64,000 bases of DNA from Impatiens glandulifera. Lineage: Eukaryota; Streptophyta; Magnoliopsida; Ericales; Balsaminaceae. Below, one piece after another: positions 1-12,904 of this stretch. Location of the stretch: the NCBI RefSeq assembly GCF_907164915.1, contig NC_061862.1, positions 59,459,068 to 59,523,067 on the forward strand. The letters run 5' to 3'. The translations under genes were made by a program, and so were the position numbers. Position 1 is the stretch's first letter. The number at the start of each line of letters is the position of its first letter. Under the pieces are notes generated by a model. That model made no database searches. It was not told the DNA's origin and was given only the letters and a program-made list of their open reading frames with translations.

Positions 1-2016
1 GTCTCGTAAAAAGGTCAATGTGTGATAGTGCCTTACCCATAGCCCTCTCATGTGAAGATTAAATGTTAATGTTAATTATACAAATATAGTTAACATATTA
101 ATAACTCTCGAATAAATACACTTACCATTTTTGCTGCCACCTGAGAGAATAACACACTTTCCCGCATGATGTGTCAATCGAACATTCTTTCTATTTTTAG
201 AATTTCTCTAACTTTTTACATATTTTTGAAAACATCAATTAATACTTAGTTATATTGTAAACAAAGATGTATAAAACTTAGAATTTTAATATTCACCCGA
301 AAATCGTCTAGGAGAAAGTGGCGCTCCAAAATATAATTTCAATCATCTTCCGAATATTCATCTGGGATGTGTGCTCTGATATCTATTATATCCCCACCAT
401 GAACCTTAACATGATTTCAATTGATATCACATTAAAACTTATCCCAAGCCATCTTAACATGTTCCATTATCTATTGTCGATAATGCTAGATATGTTCTAG
501 CACTACCTCAAAACAATTCTGCAAAGACATGGTATTAAGTTATTCATTAATTATTATTATGTATCAAAAAATTAAAGTTAATAAAATAAGATATTAAAAA
601 CTTACCATTAACGATTTCCAAAGATGCTCTCTGTCGGTGGAGCTCATATTAGACCAATATAGCAGGCGATGTGATATCACAGTGTGGTCTCAAACCACGA
701 CCCTAATATGTTTGGACCATATCGTAATTAAATTTTTATGTATTCAAAGAATTATAACATATACCTTCAGGATGGAAGGATGATGTTGTCGTCATCTCAA
801 CCTCTAGAAACGTCGGATCTACATGGTCGGGTGTGCCATCTAGCTCATTAGAGCCACCCACCTCGAAGAGATTGGTTTTCTTCTAGAGATCCTCGAGCTT
901 CCTAGACATGCCTCCTCTATAGATTGATTGCTCTTGCTTAGGTGTCATCTTCCCTGTTTAAAAAAATGTTACATAATTTTAACTAATAAAATTAAAATAA
1001 AATACCATGAAACCTTAATTAGATGTTCGAATAACATGGGTTTATTGTCGTCACAATTTTATAACCCGACATTGATACCATATCTGTAACGTAAACCACT
1101 TGTTTCGCTTTACTTGCTAAGATAAACAGTTCATGATTCTTCAAAGTGCGGTTCATATTAACACTTATAAGAACATATTTGTCTATTTTTATTCCCCAAT
1201 CTCTTGTATGGACATCAAACCATTTGTATTTAAAAATAATCGCTCGTTTTTCACTAAATTATTTGACTTCTATCATGTCCATCTACACTCCGTAATAGGA
1301 CAATGTTTCGGTATCATTGTTACCTAATACAACAACACCATTGTTTTGAGTGGTTAAGTCTTCATCGTGCCTCTCAATGTTAAATTTGTATCCATTAATT
1401 CGACACAACACGAAACTCTTCGCATAGCTAGTATGACCACTTTCTAATATTTCTAGGTCCTCATAAATATTTTCCCCAAGTTGAGCAACCTAATAAGAGA
1501 TGTGTAAGATTAGCCTCAATAATGTAATGCAACAAAATTATACAACAATTATAACTCACTTTTATCTTGAAATAGGCTACGTATCGTCTATCACGCTCAT
1601 CAATTGATATGAAATGATTATCGTATTCTCACTTGAACTCATTGCATACAATTTGAAAGAAAACCTTAAAGTTCATGCATGTAAATTGAAAGATAAATGT
1701 ACAAGTAATTGAACATTTACTTGTAAATAGATTCTGCCTCCAGACAGTTCTTTAATATGTATGTATGAGCCCTCTCTCGATCACCCAGTTCGTACATGTA
1801 ACTAACTTCCTTTCATAACTCTTACAAACATATAAATAGAGATAAAGTTGAATCTCGTACTAAAATACGTAGGGATCTTGATCTTCCAAATATCTCACAC
1901 ATAATTAAGTTAATACTTTTATTCACCATTTAACTCTCACTGATTGAACCCTCGGGAAATTTTTTTATTTTTAAGATAATTTGTAATGTATCATGTATTC
2001 CTCAATAGGGGTACAT

Positions 2017-2391
2017 TCATTGATAGTGTAAGGATCCTCCAAGAAAAGCCTTGAATGTCAGATGTATGGGCAAATGAACCATTATGTCAAAAAAAGACGG
2101 CGGAAATATTTTTTCGAGCTTGCATAGCTTTATAACAACATCAAGTTGAAGTTGGTCCAAGTCACGTTTATTCAAAGACTTACAACATAATAACCGAAAA
2201 AACTTCGATAGATTCACAAATGCATCATAGACATCTTTCAAAATTATGCCAGGTGTTGCTAGGGGAAAAAGATATTCTAATATGATATGACAATCGTGAC
2301 TCTTTAACCCCCGAATCTTCTTTTCATCCAAATCAACACATCCCGCAATGTTAGAACGAAATCTTTCCGACACCTTTAATTTTTTCAACAA
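2017..2391 (-). pseudogene. DUF4218-like region of CACTA transposase
   Basis: 124 codons containing GLKSHDCHIILEYLFPLA, FFRLLCCKSL, LCKLEKIFPPSFFDIMVHL and PIHLTFKAFLGGSLHYQ. These are the signature blocks of the DUF4218 domain that follows TNP2 in plant CACTA transposases. The match is strong over the whole frame. It ends in a stop where family members continue with W.YP.ER (here MYPY after the stop), so it is a truncated relic. Confidence 0.8.
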
Positions 2392-2799
2392 TTCACAAAA
2401 TATTTTTTGACTAGGAGAAAGTGCGTATGGGGCAGCGGGGCATTGGAGAACTCAATTGACCTCAATGAGATGTAATGAGTGTTTATGTCCATCAATTGTA
2501 AATCTTTCCAAGCTTTTAGTCCATCTTTCGTCTTCTTTTCACATCCATCATTGTTCCGATAATGCTATCGCAAATTTTTTTCTCAATATGCATGAAATCT
2601 AGATTATGTCTCATCAATAGAGTTTTCCATTATGTTATAGTAAAGAATATATATAATTTGTTCCAATTATCTCCTCACACAACATAATATATTTTTCGTT
2701 CTTTTTGAATCATGTTTACTTAAAACAACTTCTTTTAAATTTCGAGCTTGCATATAGACTTCCATACATGACAATAGTGGGGGTCATTTGATATTATGT

Positions 2800-3360
2800 A
2801 TTACTGTCAAAGGCTTCACGTTCTTTCCGGAATCTATGGTTAGGGGGAAGAAAACGCCTATGACACATATAACACTCTTTCTGCTAATTTATCAATCTCA
2901 CTAAAGCGGTACCTTTATTACAACACAGGCAATCAAATTTTCCCTTAGTATTCCAACCAGATAGATTTGCATATCTAGGGAAGTCGTTAATTGTCAGCAC
3001 ACACATTAAAATACTCTAAAGTTGATGCATCAAAAGTTCAAGCACCTATATGCCTTAAGGTCTGCAATTCCTCAATCAACGGTTGCATAAAAATATCAAT
3101 CGCATCACAGGGACTGTTAAGGTCAGGAATCAATGTGGATAACATAAAGTTACTTGAGTCCAATGCATATCGTCGATGGTACATTGTAAGGTATTATAAC
3201 AACCGACCAAATGTTATACGATTGTTTTCCATTAATAAATGACTGAAACTCATCACTAGCCAAACAAAGTCTTACGTTTTGGGGCTCTAAAGATAAATCA
3301 GTGTAGTGTTCATCAAACGACTTCCAGGTCATAGAATCCATGGGATGCCTCAAGACTTCG
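2800..3360 (-). pseudogene. TNP2-like CACTA transposase fragment
   Basis: The minus-strand reading from MRHPMDSMTWKSFDEHY through NVRLCLASDEF and VVIIPYNVPSTICI to FMLSTLIPDLNSP and IDIFMQPLIEELQTL follows the TNP2 family order (HP.D...W..FD, RN.RLGL..DGF, ..IPYNLPP, L.IPGP.SPG, ..PLI.EL). It continues to LSGWNTKGKFDCLCCN and CYMCHRRFLPPNHRFRK, the usual CxxC and YMGHRRFLP motifs. Stop codons fall within it (after RHIGA and after NVCADN), and a frame change lies near 3150. It is therefore a dead copy of the enzyme that cuts and moves CACTA elements. Confidence 0.8.
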
Positions 3361-3975
3361 TCGTCTACTCAACTATCTTTGTGTCATCTCATTAGTGGAA
3401 TCATTTTAAAAGACATATATAACCTTTGTAGCCTTGGTGTTAATAGAAAATAACGTAGCACCTTAGCTGAATGTGTTTTCCATTCCATTATTTCCGAATT
3501 GCACCACTTGACTTATCAATCTTTCATCTTGAGATGCCACACACCTTGCAACGTTGTAGATGATTATCTTACTTACGGTAAATCATAAAATTATTATTAC
3601 ATACGTTGATATTTTCATATGTAAAACTGATATCTATAATAAATTTTTACACACATAATAAAAATTAGGTAAATGAGAATTTATTGGTAAAATCTCATAT
3701 TTAAGCAAATTTAACAATAGGTCGAATGATGTATTTTTTCATTGACCAACATTCTTAATATGAAGCAACTTTAATAATGTAGAAGCTTTTGAAATTCGAG
3801 AACCTTCCTACAAAGGCTGCATTGAATCATTCAACAATTTGTATAATGTTTTATCATCGTCAACCGAATCTTCAGAACTAGAGTGTTGAATGTTGGAATA
3901 CAAATCATTGGGAATATCTTCTATATACTAGTCATCACCACAGTTAACAGTTTTTTCGATAAACAATGTATTCTC

Positions 3976-4260
3976 TTATTCTATAATATTCTCGTTAGCA
4001 TCATCTTCATTAATTGATTCGTCATCATCATCATTATCAACAACATCAACGCCATCATCAACAATATCATTTGTGGACCTCCTTTCACCGTGAAAACACA
4101 AAAAATCGTAGTCCATTCTTATGTCGTGTATAATAAGATGTGTTTTCACAGCACTAACACTCTCATAGTGTCGATTTGCATATTTAACGCAAGGACACGC
4201 AATCTTTTCCATTCTAGTGACACATTGAGCAAAGTTTAGGAATTGCTCAAACTCTTTCAT
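3976..4260 (-). pseudogene. Transposase-associated N-terminal domain (CACTA), fragment
   Basis: An open frame of 94 codons starting MKEFEQFLNFA. It contains IACPCVKYANRHYESVSAVK, which matches the transposase-associated domain pattern of CPC..C.N, a histidine after the ..V..HL turn, and a later tyrosine/aspartate and HGE motif (here FLCFHGER). The tail is a run of Asp, Glu and Asn, common between this domain and TNP2. It is the 5' coding end of the CACTA element. The frame then ends in stops, and later domains lie in other frames. Confidence 0.7.
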
Positions 4261-6514
4261 ATATTGTGGATGATCTCAACGTAGGAGCATCCAACTTTTG
4301 TCCGGAATTTCCATTTTCCATTGTAACATCTCTAACACAATAAATATATAATCTCTATCGATAGTAGATCTAGAAACTAGTACTATAAGAACATCAAGAA
4401 GAAGAAATGCAATTTATATGCACTAAATTCAGATGTGACAGAGTTTCTCCTCTCTATCAAACAATGCACAAATTCAATACACTTCCTAAGTTCAGTTCAA
4501 TAATCAATCAAAACAGCTTGAAATTTCATTATAGTTACAAGACAACATGCTCATTATGCAGCTTCATAATATTTTGGGTCAACTCATTTCAAGTCTAAAC
4601 AATAGCTTTATCACTTCATAACATAGACTGTAGCCTAATCAAAAACATAGTATAGACAATGACTCCATCAAAATATATCATAGACAATAGCTTCATCAAA
4701 ATAGTGTACACATACTGTGAATCAAATTTACTCATTAAAACATCTTAACTAGTTACCATTAATCAGAATAAGCATATTCAAACAAGTTGGTTACATATTT
4801 TTCATTTGGAATTCGGAAAGAATTTAATCGATTTAGCAATAACAGAGAGGAAATCCGTACCTAACAGAAGAAGGAGACGAGAATTAGAAGAATTCGTTAA
4901 CGTGTGGAGTTCACTATTCAAATAGGAGTGGGATTGCTTTGGTCCCATTGGATTCAACGCCTTCCGAACTCAACGAACACAACTCTGATCGGATTCAAAT
5001 TTTTGAAAAGGAGAAGGAAGAGGTTGAACCGATGTGAGAAGATTCCTTTCTGATACTCGTTCTTCCTTCAGCTAACGAATGATCGGTCGACGAAGGAAAA
5101 AACAGAAAGAAACCTTCAATGTCGAAATGAAGAGGAAGAGAGAGGAATAAGAGAGGAAGAAGAAAGAGGTGTCCATGGAATTATGGAAAAACAATAATAC
5201 TCTCACTGAAGGCGTTGTAGGGTGTTCTCGGTGGGTGATAGTATTAAATGAATATCGCTGAAAGTTGTATCCAATTACTCTCGATAATAATAATTATCAC
5301 CGACGGCAACTCTTTGCTCTCGGTAATATTAACAACTATCTACGAGGACAACCCTTTTCTTTTGGTGATATTAATATTCTAGAGAGCATTTTTCATTCTC
5401 AACGACTATTCTCGATAATTCTATATATTTCCAATTATATATTTACTCTTTTATATATATATATATATATATATATCAAAATTAACAACTCTTTGACCCA
5501 ATAACGTAGGATTATACGGTAGTTAGAGTGTTGTATTATTATTGTTAGATCGCAAGTTTGACACTTAATTTTATTCACTTAAGTATTCATTTATTAGCAC
5601 ATATATATATCAAAATTAACTAAATGCCTAAACTAAGGTAAAATTAAGCATCATTATATATATAATTATATATAATTGATTTGACTATTTAAAATGTCTT
5701 TAATTATATATTATTAATTAATTAATAAATATTAAAATTATAACTTGTAACTTGTAACTTACAAAATAACGTTAACAAGGAATCAAAATTGTTTTCTAAT
5801 TGCAAACTATACATCCAAAAGGACAGAGTAGTACTTTTTTTTATTTGTAATGTAATTGGTTTTTCTAAAATACACATATTACTATTTAACTATATTTAAA
5901 AATAAAATTATCTTTAAAAAAATCTTAACACTATCAAAATTTATTATTATTAATTAAGACTAAACATTTTATCATTTAAAATATACAAACATTTTTTGTT
6001 TGTAACTTTAAAAATATATTAAAACAAAAAATCTTATTTTTAATTTTTATTCTTTCATTTTAATATTTCAGTTTCATTTCATCTTTAACTCTCTTTATTA
6101 CTTTTAAATTTGCTTAAAATTAGTCCATTAATTTGAACTTACATTCAAGTAAATTAATAAGTTTGAGAAAAAATAAAATTAAAGATAAAATGAAAATAAA
6201 ATGTTAAAAAGAAATAATAAAACAAATATAAGAGTGATTCTAATCCGCCCTCTTTTGAAACGGTAGAATCCAAAGTAAATAATGCATCCAATTGATTTCT
6301 TCTTATATTTTACGGTAAAATATGTTGTAGCCGAAACTGCATTCACTTACAGACACGTTGTACCTCTCTTATTATTTTTTATTCTCTCTTCTAGTGTTTA
6401 TACAAAAGTAAAATATAAACATTATTTTTTTTATTCTTTCTCTTTGAGTGTATACAAAAGTAAAATAAAACATTGTTTGTATTTTATTTGAGGTATCTTT
6501 CATAATTATGGAAT

Positions 6515-6627
6515 TGTTACTTAGCAAAGTAGTGTAGTGTTAAAATTCGACTTAAAAGATCCAAATGTTATAGGTTAGGGTGATGAGGTGTCATGCTAGT
6601 TCTCTTTTAATTAATTTTTTTTTTTAT
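6515..6627 (+). mobile_element. SINE-like fragment (family S1)
   Basis: The stretch has AGATCCAAATGTTATAGG, then GAGGTGTCATGCTAGTTC, and ends in a T run of about 11. It shares these blocks in the same order with the copies near 9875-10003 (+) and 55361-55504 (-). The other copies contain a Pol III B-box-like GGTTCGATT or GGTTTCGATTC, which has decayed here. No clear target-site duplication was found. Confidence 0.5.
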
Positions 6628-6809
6628 GAAATTAGAATTAAGTCTAATTTGTAAGTTTGATAAAACATTTTAAATTAAGAATTTTAATTAAAAATTTAAT
6701 ATAATATAGTGTAATTTTATAATTCTTAATTTTATTTATTTTAGTTCAAATTTGTAATTTATTTATTTTTTTATATTTTTTAAACAATATATATTATTAT
6801 TTTATCATT

Positions 6810-7140
6810 TAAAACACGATTAAAATTTTTAATCGATATATATATTTTTTTAATTTAATATGTTAAAACGTCGAACTGGTATATATTTTAATTTAGTAAA
6901 TAACATTTTGAGCCGATATAATTATTTTAATTTAAAAAGTTAGCGTGTCGAACCGATATTTATTTTTGAATTTAAGAAGTTAAAACCGATATTTAATTTT
7001 TTGAATTTATGAAGTTAACATATAGAACCGATATTTTTTTTTGAAATTAAGAAGTTAAAATGTCAAACAGATATTTGTTTTTTTAGTTTACGAAGTTAAC
7101 ACGTCGAACTGGTATTTCTTTTAATAAGAATCGAAACATA
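6810..7140. repeat. Degenerate minisatellite, unit about 55 bp
   Basis: The motif AAGTTAACACGTCGAACCGA followed by TATTT and a T-rich stretch recurs about six times with substitutions, for example GTTAAAACGTCGAACTGG, GTTAGCGTGTCGAACCGA and GTTAACATATAGAACCGA. Copies are about 50-60 bp apart. No coding potential was seen. Confidence 0.65.
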
Positions 7141-7904
7141 AACAAAACTCTTAACCTTTGACGTCTTATAATTTGTTGTGTCAAACCAATATTTTAACAA
7201 AAATAAATAATATATATTAAAATTATTTTTATTATATATATTATTTTTTCAAACATAAGAATTAAAATTGAATTACAACTATATAATTTTTCTTTAAATT
7301 ATAATTCAATATCAATTTTAATTTTAATTTATCTCATCCAAATTACTCTTTTTGTAATTGCACATAAAACAAATGCATCAATTATATTTGTATTTTTTCA
7401 TGATTAAAAAACTGTGATTAAGATAAAAAAAAATTATAAATCACATGCTCCATTTGAAAAATACATGAAAATGTAAAGTTATAAATTTTAATAAATATAC
7501 ATAAAAGTATAAATAAAAAAGAGTAGAAAAAAATACAACTACCAATATTTAATTTGGTGAATGATTTTTCTTTAAATTTTTTTAATAAATTTGATTAATT
7601 TCAATTTAAGACATTCTAAATAAGAGATTTTTATCACTTAAATTGTCTAATTAATGTGAAAATTTTATTTTGAAATATATTTAAATTTAAAAATTATTTT
7701 TAAACATATAATAGTCTCAATTTTGTTCTACTAATTTGGTTATACTCCACTTTGAATATAACACACATCTAAATAGGGTTATGTTTGATTTTTTCTAAAC
7801 AGGTAATTCTACTAGTATTTTATTATATTTTTAAGTTTAAACCACTTTCATTTTCATTTGCTTGAACTTTTTTCTAAAAAAATTGATGCTCCATGATGAG
7901 TGTT

Positions 7905-8130
7905 GGAATCTCGACACGTGTAGGATTACACTGAAATTTCCGTTGGATTTTTAAGGTTTTCATCCGTGGACACGTGTATGTTATGTCTACTCATCAAACG
8001 TTGGATCGAACAGTGCTGGAACTTCATTTGACGTTGTCCACTCATCACTTGACACGTCATTGATAATATAGCCATCTCTCACTGGAAACTATTCAGAACA
8101 ATACAATACAACACATCTCTTCCAACTTTT
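7905..8130 (+). promoter_or_regulatory. G-box/ABRE cluster, orphan promoter-like segment
   Basis: Two GACACGTGTA boxes (about 7914 and 7970), each with the perfect CACGTG G-box core, and a related GACACGTCAT (about 8050) lie within 150 bp. They are followed by an AC-rich leader-like stretch. bZIP and bHLH factors bind such cores in plant promoters. No gene follows directly; the MADS gene starts about 5 kb further on. It could be a captured or orphaned promoter. Confidence 0.35.
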
Positions 8131-8297
8131 TTTTTTCCCGTTATTTGTCAACTCTTATTATTCAAATTATTTATTCTTTTAATAATAATCTCATATACCT
8201 TCAAATATTTCATCTTTCACCTTTTATTTTATTTTTAAATTGAACCATTATTTCATTTATTTAATTATTATTTTATTTATTAAAATATTAAAAATAA

Positions 8298-8545
8298 GGG
8301 TCTGTTTGAATTGAGGTTATTTGAATAACCTAAAGAAAGAAAACAAAATTATTAGAGATACATTCGAAGATGTGATAATTTTTTTTTTTAAAATTTAAAA
8401 TTTATTAATATATAATAATAAAATAAAAAATATTTTAGTATTTTGGTTAATTAATAAATGACGTGATAGATGAAAAAATGAGTGAAATGATGTTTGAGTA
8501 TTTTAAGTTATTTAAATAACTCAGACCGATCAAGGCTTTTCGGAT
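8298..8545. mobile_element. MITE-like element, family M1, copy 1
   Basis: The ends are partly inverted: GTCTGTTTGAATTGAGG followed by TTATTTGAATAACC on the left, and AAGTTATTTAAATAACTCAGAC on the right. The internal AT-rich sequence (TTTTAGTATTTTGGTTAAT, then a GTGATAGATG-like block) is shared with copies at about 8545-8770 and 60360-60640. There is no coding sequence. The ends suggest a non-autonomous DNA transposon; I could not fix a target-site duplication. Confidence 0.5.
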
Positions 8546-8770
8546 TGAGCTTATTTAAATAACCTAAAAGGAGACAAAATGATGATGGTTGATGATTTTG
8601 TAGAGATAATGATTATTTTTTGTAAAAAAATTTAAAGAGTATTGATATAAATAAAAAAACTTAAAAACTTAAATAGAGAGTATTTAATATTTTAGTTAAT
8701 AAATTGAGTGATGTGATTGTTGGGATTTGAGTGAAATGATGTTTGATTTTGTTTGGGACAAGACCTTGAT
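8546..8770. mobile_element. MITE-like element, family M1, copy 2
   Basis: It starts with TTCGGATTGAGCTTATTTAA directly after copy 1. The core (TTTAAAGAGTATTGATATAA, TATTTTAGTTAATAAATTGA, GTGATGTGATTGTTG) aligns with the element at 60360-60640. Two copies of one family side by side suggest nested or tandem insertion. Confidence 0.45.
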
Positions 8771-9874
8771 CTTGTAAAGATTATTTGATATTTTGTAAAA
8801 AAAAATATTAATTGATAAAAAAGTTATTTGAATTACTGTAATGCTTTTTTTTTGTATTTAAAATTTTAAGTTTTTAAAGGTACAGTCAAAATAGTTTAAT
8901 ATTTTAGTGGATAAAATAAATGATTTAATGGTTAAAATGATTGTATTGTGATAGAGAAAAGTTTTTTAAAAAATTGGATAAAATTTCAAAAAAATTCTCA
9001 AAATTAACCTCATGGTATAAAAGATCACTAAAATATCAAAATTTCTATGATAGAAAAGATCACTAAATAAACAATCAGTTCCTAAACCTAATGAGAGACT
9101 TTTCTACTACTATTTGGACCGGACTATTATTGCACAAGGTGATTTTGTTCGTTAAAATGTGGCGAACTTTAAAATGTGGCGAACTTCCTTTACTCGTTGT
9201 TGTGATACATATTTGTATTAGCGATTTTAAAAATTGTCGGCCATTCAGATTTAGTTAGTTCATATCATTTTCAATTTGACTTAATTATGTTAGGTTCCAT
9301 TCTTGAAAAAAAAAGGAGGGGGGTTGCACTTAACAAAAGAAAAAACATTTTATCATTTTCTAAATCAATGTGATTTTGAGACAAAACAATAAATACTAAT
9401 TACCAAATATGCCTACCATTATTTGCCTATTATCCTAGAGTGTATATAAGAATGTGAATAAAAATAGATATGTAGGCCGTGCTTGGTTGGTGAAAGTTTA
9501 TATTTTTTTATTTGTTAAATTATCTAATTTTTGGGATAATCTAAATTGATAACATTTTGTTAAACAATTTTTTATATAGTCCTTATTTGATAAAAAAAAA
9601 TTATCCAAGTTAAATTGAAACTGATTTGTTTTTAGTATACATAAAATTATGTCAAAATATTATTTGAATCATTATTGATCATATTATAGTATTTTTCATA
9701 TTTAATTTTATATAAATATTATTTTTAAGATCGTGATTGATATTATACATAATTATATTTTTATTTTTGCTTTATTTAGTATACAATTAGTTTTTGGATC
9801 ACTGTGTAATTCATATTTGTTTAGTATTTAGTATAAATACTATTTATTTTTAATAATGGTGATCAAATGTAATT

Positions 9875-10003
9875 TTCTTTATAAGAGTCGGTTTAAGAGA
9901 CCAAAATGTTACAGGTTCGATTTCATCTAAAAGTGTTTTGAGTTTAAGCGGATGACAATAATTGTGGGTGTCATTTTACTTCTCTTTCAAATTTTAATTT
10001 TTT
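9875..10003 (+). mobile_element. SINE-like element (family S1), second copy
   Basis: AGAGACCAAAATGTTACAGG is followed at once by TTCGATTTC, which together form a B-box-like GGTTCGATTTC. Then come GTGGGTGTCATTTTACTTCT and a T run. It shares this order with copies at 6515-6627 (+) and 55361-55504 (-). The A box is weak (GTCGGTTTAAGAG). Confidence 0.55.
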
Positions 10004-11919
10004 TTTTTATATAGTATTGTGAATTTTATAAATCTAACCATATGTTTTTCAGATAACGATAAATTAAGAAAACAAATATGTCTAAATTGATCGCTTAGTT
10101 ATTATATATCTTTTAGTTTTATATATAATATGAAACTTCTAAAATGTCAATAAAAATCTTGATGATATAAAAATAATATATAATCAAATTATATATTGAT
10201 CATACAGTTAATGATTTTTAGGATGACCAATTAATTTATTAATGCAACTAATGAATAAAAATCACTTCCATACACTATTTAATTAATAAACTAATTACCT
10301 TACTTATCATATTTTAGCTAGATTTGTTTTAGTAATGTGAATATTTTTTAAAAGATGTAAATATAATTTATTAGAATTATTCCATAAAATTATTTAATTA
10401 TTTTTAGTTTTAACATTTTAGAAATAAAAAATAAAGTTGCTTATGATTTGAATGATTAGTTTTATGAAATGATGGTATAAAATAATATCAAATAAAAATC
10501 AAACAAGCTTTAATCTTCTAATTATATATAGTTGTAAGCTTAGAAAAAAGTATCATAGTTAAAATTCTTAAAGTATATATATAATTTGTTTAGAACTAAT
10601 AATTGATATCCAAACTCTTAAAAAGAAAAACAATAATATATACAAACAAAATATTTTTCGTAAAAATAAATATCTTTACACTAAACCAATTTATGTAGTT
10701 TTATAATTATTCTTGTTATTTATTTCTAAAATATTTTAGATATATTTATATTATTTAACCATATTATTTTTGACAAATAAATCAAACAGTTATTTTAGTT
10801 AACTAAATCAAATCGATCAATAAATAAAAACAATGTTACGAGGTTTTCTCGTACCGACTTTAATGATTTGATTGTACTTGATGTACAAATTTGCCGAACT
10901 GTTTACCCGTTAAGTAAAAAGGTACGATAACATTTTTAAAATTCGAATGAATGAATCTAAATATTTAAAATAATTCATTATATTTTTATTTATTTAATAA
11001 TAATTAAAATATCAAAATATTTTGTATTAATATCTTTAATTTTTAACTTGCTAACACAATCTTTCATAATTCTAATTTAAATAAGAAAATATATAAATAA
11101 TCCACTAGTTATTTAAAAAATCCATCAATTTACATGTGTTTTGATAGGAAATGTGAGATGACCTTTGTACCTATGGTAAAAGGGATTTTAACTTCAAAAA
11201 TAAAAGAAATACTCAGCAAGATAATTTATTAATAATTATAAACTTCTAGCTAGTTTATTAATAGTTTCGTTTTTTACCTAACCATCTATTTGATTTCCCA
11301 TCATTTTTTTTAGAATTTCATTAATCATCATACAACCACATTTCTTCATAATTGCAAAGAAAATACTCAATAATAAAATATGTGAATCAAACTTTCATTC
11401 TTATTATTATTTTTGTTTTGACAAAATGGACATTTAACATCATCAATCTTCGAATTTTTTAAACTAATCTTTAATCGAAAGTCAACAATGAAATCCAACC
11501 AAAGAATAAACTAGTGTCTTGGTGCTATCTTTGTAGACCAAACAAAGTTATACCATTCAACATATTGCCACAGTTTCAAATATTTTATCTTTTTTCTGAA
11601 TTCCTATCTGCTTTAATTTATTTCTAACGCACTAGTTCCAATCAAATCAACTACTTCTTTTAGTTCAAAATTGTTTTAGTTGTGTGCTTCTCATGTTTGA
11701 GAAGTGCAACACTAGTTTAGAAAAGTATTATTTTAATGTATTTGTAATGTTTCTTGTTTTCATATAATTCAACCTTTCTATAGTCTATTTACATAGAGTT
11801 GGCGTCATTAGGATCTGATACTACACAATTAAGAGATAAACAATCGAGAGAATACACAACAGAACCTAGAGCTACTCGTACCGAGATATTGAGGGTTAGT
11901 AATTAATTGAGTGCACTCT

Positions 11920-12420
11920 TTGTGTATGAATTATTGGCATCTTGAATACTCGCCTAGCATGACAAATGGATGTAGGAGACATTGTCCGAACTTATATACA
12001 TTGGTATTCAAGTTTGTATGTTTTTGTACTTCTTCCATTCTTCTTCACGAGTGCACTTTTGTGCAAGTTGAATTTGCGATTTGAGTCATTAGTATTTTTT
12101 ATCAAAGTTTTTGTAATTGGTTTTTGTGAGATATGGTACTTGATTTGTGTATAAATGATTGACATCTTGAATACAAGCCCGACAAAAGGCCGTAGGACAT
12201 CTTGAATACACGCATTGACAAAATGATGTATAAGACATGCATATTGTTAGAACTTATATAAATTAATTTGTATTAAAGTTTCTATGTTTTCACATAGTAC
12301 TTCTTAATTCTATTTTTCTCAAAGAGTGCACTTTGGTGCAAATTGAATTTGTGATTTGGGTCTTTATAGTTTTTTTATCACGGTTTTTGCATTAGGTTTT
12401 GGGACATATAGAGGGATCGT
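11920..12420. repeat. Direct duplication, about 225-250 bp, possibly LTR-derived
   Basis: Two adjacent diverged copies share blocks in the same order: GACATCTTGAATAC, GACAAA.GGATGTAGGAGACA, GAACTTATATA, AGTGCACTTTTGTGCAAGTT, GAATTTGCGATTTG and ATCAAAGTTTTTG. One copy spans about 11935-12150, the second about 12160-12420. The content resembles retrotransposon LTR leader sequence, but no PBS or protein fragment was found. Confidence 0.5.
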
Positions 12421-12904
12421 CTTCATCATCATAATTTCAATGTTTATTTTTCATTGATTAAAGGTACACACAAAATTCATGTCTTATAGGAGAAAATCAA
12501 ATTAGTACAATAAAATTCCTAACCTAATTTAAATAAAAAAACCTAAAAATATCATTCAAACTTGATCTAAACCTTGTTCATTCTCATCCACTTAGAGTGA
12601 GGAGTAGAGTACATGGAAACTTACACCATGTTGTTCATCTAGAATCGGGTTATTTAATTAGTGACATATAAGATTCAGAAGGATTTATAATAGAAATAGA
12701 AAAAGATTATTTGAAAAAAAGTAAGATGAAGCTAGGAAGTAAATATTTATAGGTACACATGTCAGAGATGTGTGGTGTGTGTGGTCCTAGGCAGCTGGCT
12801 GGATGGCTGGTTGGCTGGCTGCTTATAATGTAAAAAAAAAAAGGAAGAATGGGATAAGAGTTGAGTGAAAAAACTAGTGGTTTTCTCATAGAAAAAGTGA
12901 ATTG

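Larger units (their letters stand above)
1..5500 (-). mobile_element. Decayed CACTA (En/Spm-type) DNA transposon
   Basis: Read on the minus strand, this stretch gives, in order, a transposase-associated N-terminal domain (about 4260-3976), TNP2-like transposase (about 3353-2800), a DUF4218-like block (2391-2017) and transposase-like C-terminal pieces (below about 1000). That is the usual order in plant CACTA elements. Stops and frameshifts break every part, so it cannot be autonomous. At 5180-5420 short related motifs recur in both orientations (CTCGGTGA, CTCTCGGTAATATTAA, TTGGTGATATTAA), as expected of the subterminal repeats of a CACTA end. I could not fix the terminal CACTA repeat or a 3-bp target duplication, and the other end may lie outside the window. 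Confidence 0.75.
5505..8290. other. AT-rich intergenic stretch with short repeats
   Basis: No gene is visible. The stretch is AT-rich and holds an (AT)n run at 5455-5477, a SINE-like fragment (about 6515-6627), a minisatellite (about 6810-7140) and a G-box cluster (about 7905-8065), listed separately. Open frames here are short and low in complexity. Confidence 0.6.
8771..12900. other. Intergenic region upstream of the MADS gene
   Basis: AT-rich sequence without a supportable gene. It contains a SINE-like copy (9875-10003) and a direct duplication (about 11920-12420), listed separately. A GGCTG-rich short repeat lies at about 12788-12822, some 290 bp before the MADS start codon. Confidence 0.55.

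Noticed and set aside
5265..5504. 79-codon + frame at the CACTA end
   Set aside because: It runs through subterminal repeats and an (AT)n tract; no homology.
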